A program made the position numbers and the translations under genes. A stretch of DNA of 20,494 nt from a virus, in IMG/VR virus record IMGVR_UViG_3300029915_000163, positions 1 through 20,494 of that record; one strand, written 5' to 3'. Positions 20,266 to 20,494 of the stretch are shown here, piece by piece; positions within the stretch are counted from its first letter, which is position 1, and every line of letters begins with the position of its first letter. The notes under the pieces were generated by a model. It had not been told where the DNA came from. It worked only from the letters and a program-made list of their open reading frames with translations, and did no database searches.

Positions 20266-20494
20266 ATGAGAAAAGTAACTTCGACAATCATTCAAGCATT
20301 TAGAAATCGTGAAAAGAAAAGCGTCGGCTCAAGTCGTACTGATGGCCAAGCGTTATACTTGCATGGCAATAAGATCGCAGAATTTCGGGACTGTGAGCTA
20401 TGGGTAACGCTTGCGGGATGGCCGACAATAACGACGCGAGAAAGGCTTAATGGCTTGCCCAATGTCAGCGTACAGCAAAGCAAGCATACGCAAT
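20266..20494 (+). CDS. Small conserved phage protein, partial at right edge
   Basis: An ATG at 20266 opens a frame that reaches the window end (76 codons): MRKVTSTIIQAF, then SRTDGQALYLHGNKIAEFRDCELWVTLAGWPTITTRERLNGLP. The motif TDG-x-x-L-x-LHGNKIA with a later GW-x-T-x-TTRERLN is one I recognise from many small uncharacterised podovirus and cyanophage proteins. The function is unknown. An in-frame TAA three codons upstream fixes this ATG as the start. Codons 2-6 contain AAAAGTAACTT, a decayed palindrome copy at the same distance from the ATG as in the gene at 18564. Confidence 0.7.
   Translation, partial: MRKVTSTIIQAFRNREKKSVGSSRTDGQALYLHGNKIAEFRDCELWVTLAGWPTITTRERLNGLPNVSVQQSKHTQ

Overview
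The window is part of a tailed-phage genome, very probably a podovirus. It carries an almost complete virion-morphogenesis block on the minus strand. Read in its own direction (right to left) the order is: candidate small terminase, large terminase, a GNAT-like small protein, a Pro/Ala-rich small protein, portal, an unknown small protein, a Bbp19-like protein, scaffold, an unlisted 44-codon ORF, major capsid, cement/decoration protein, tail tubular A, tail tubular B, a Gp13-like (DUF2833/GNAT-type) protein, and four ejection/internal-virion proteins. The last of these runs off base 1. This is T7/BPP-1-type architecture with the terminase genes moved to the front. The host cannot be named. GC content is moderate, a few genes have good Shine-Dalgarno (SD) sequences (tail tubular A, scaffold), and many have none.

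Right of about 18.56 kb the genes point the other way: a basic protein of about 311 aa with no recognised family, a pentapeptide-repeat protein, and the start of a small conserved phage protein cut off at base 20494. These are probably early or accessory genes. No polymerase, integrase, repressor, lysis gene, tRNA or CRISPR array is visible.

The two arms diverge from a 750-bp non-coding region (17816-18563). It holds two related minus-strand promoter-like sequences, a large imperfect hairpin, and an ungapped pair of 70-bp inverted repeats. Each repeat carries the same TTGTCA-18-TATATA promoter-like signal, and the two face each other across a shared hairpin.

The main novelty is a 13-bp palindrome, TAAAG-YWR-CTTTA, found 16 times, about once per 1.3 kb. 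Most copies sit exactly on the stop/start junction between consecutive late genes. The palindrome often supplies the TAA stop of one gene and the first base of the next ATG, in place of an SD sequence. Other copies lie in a promoter spacer, in the capsid leader, downstream of the capsid stop, and inside three coding regions in different reading frames. This independence from reading frame, together with symmetric arms and a variable centre, suggests a dispersed operator for an unidentified dimeric protein. The nearest known analogue is the 13-bp stoperator system of cluster A mycobacteriophages, although those sites are asymmetric.
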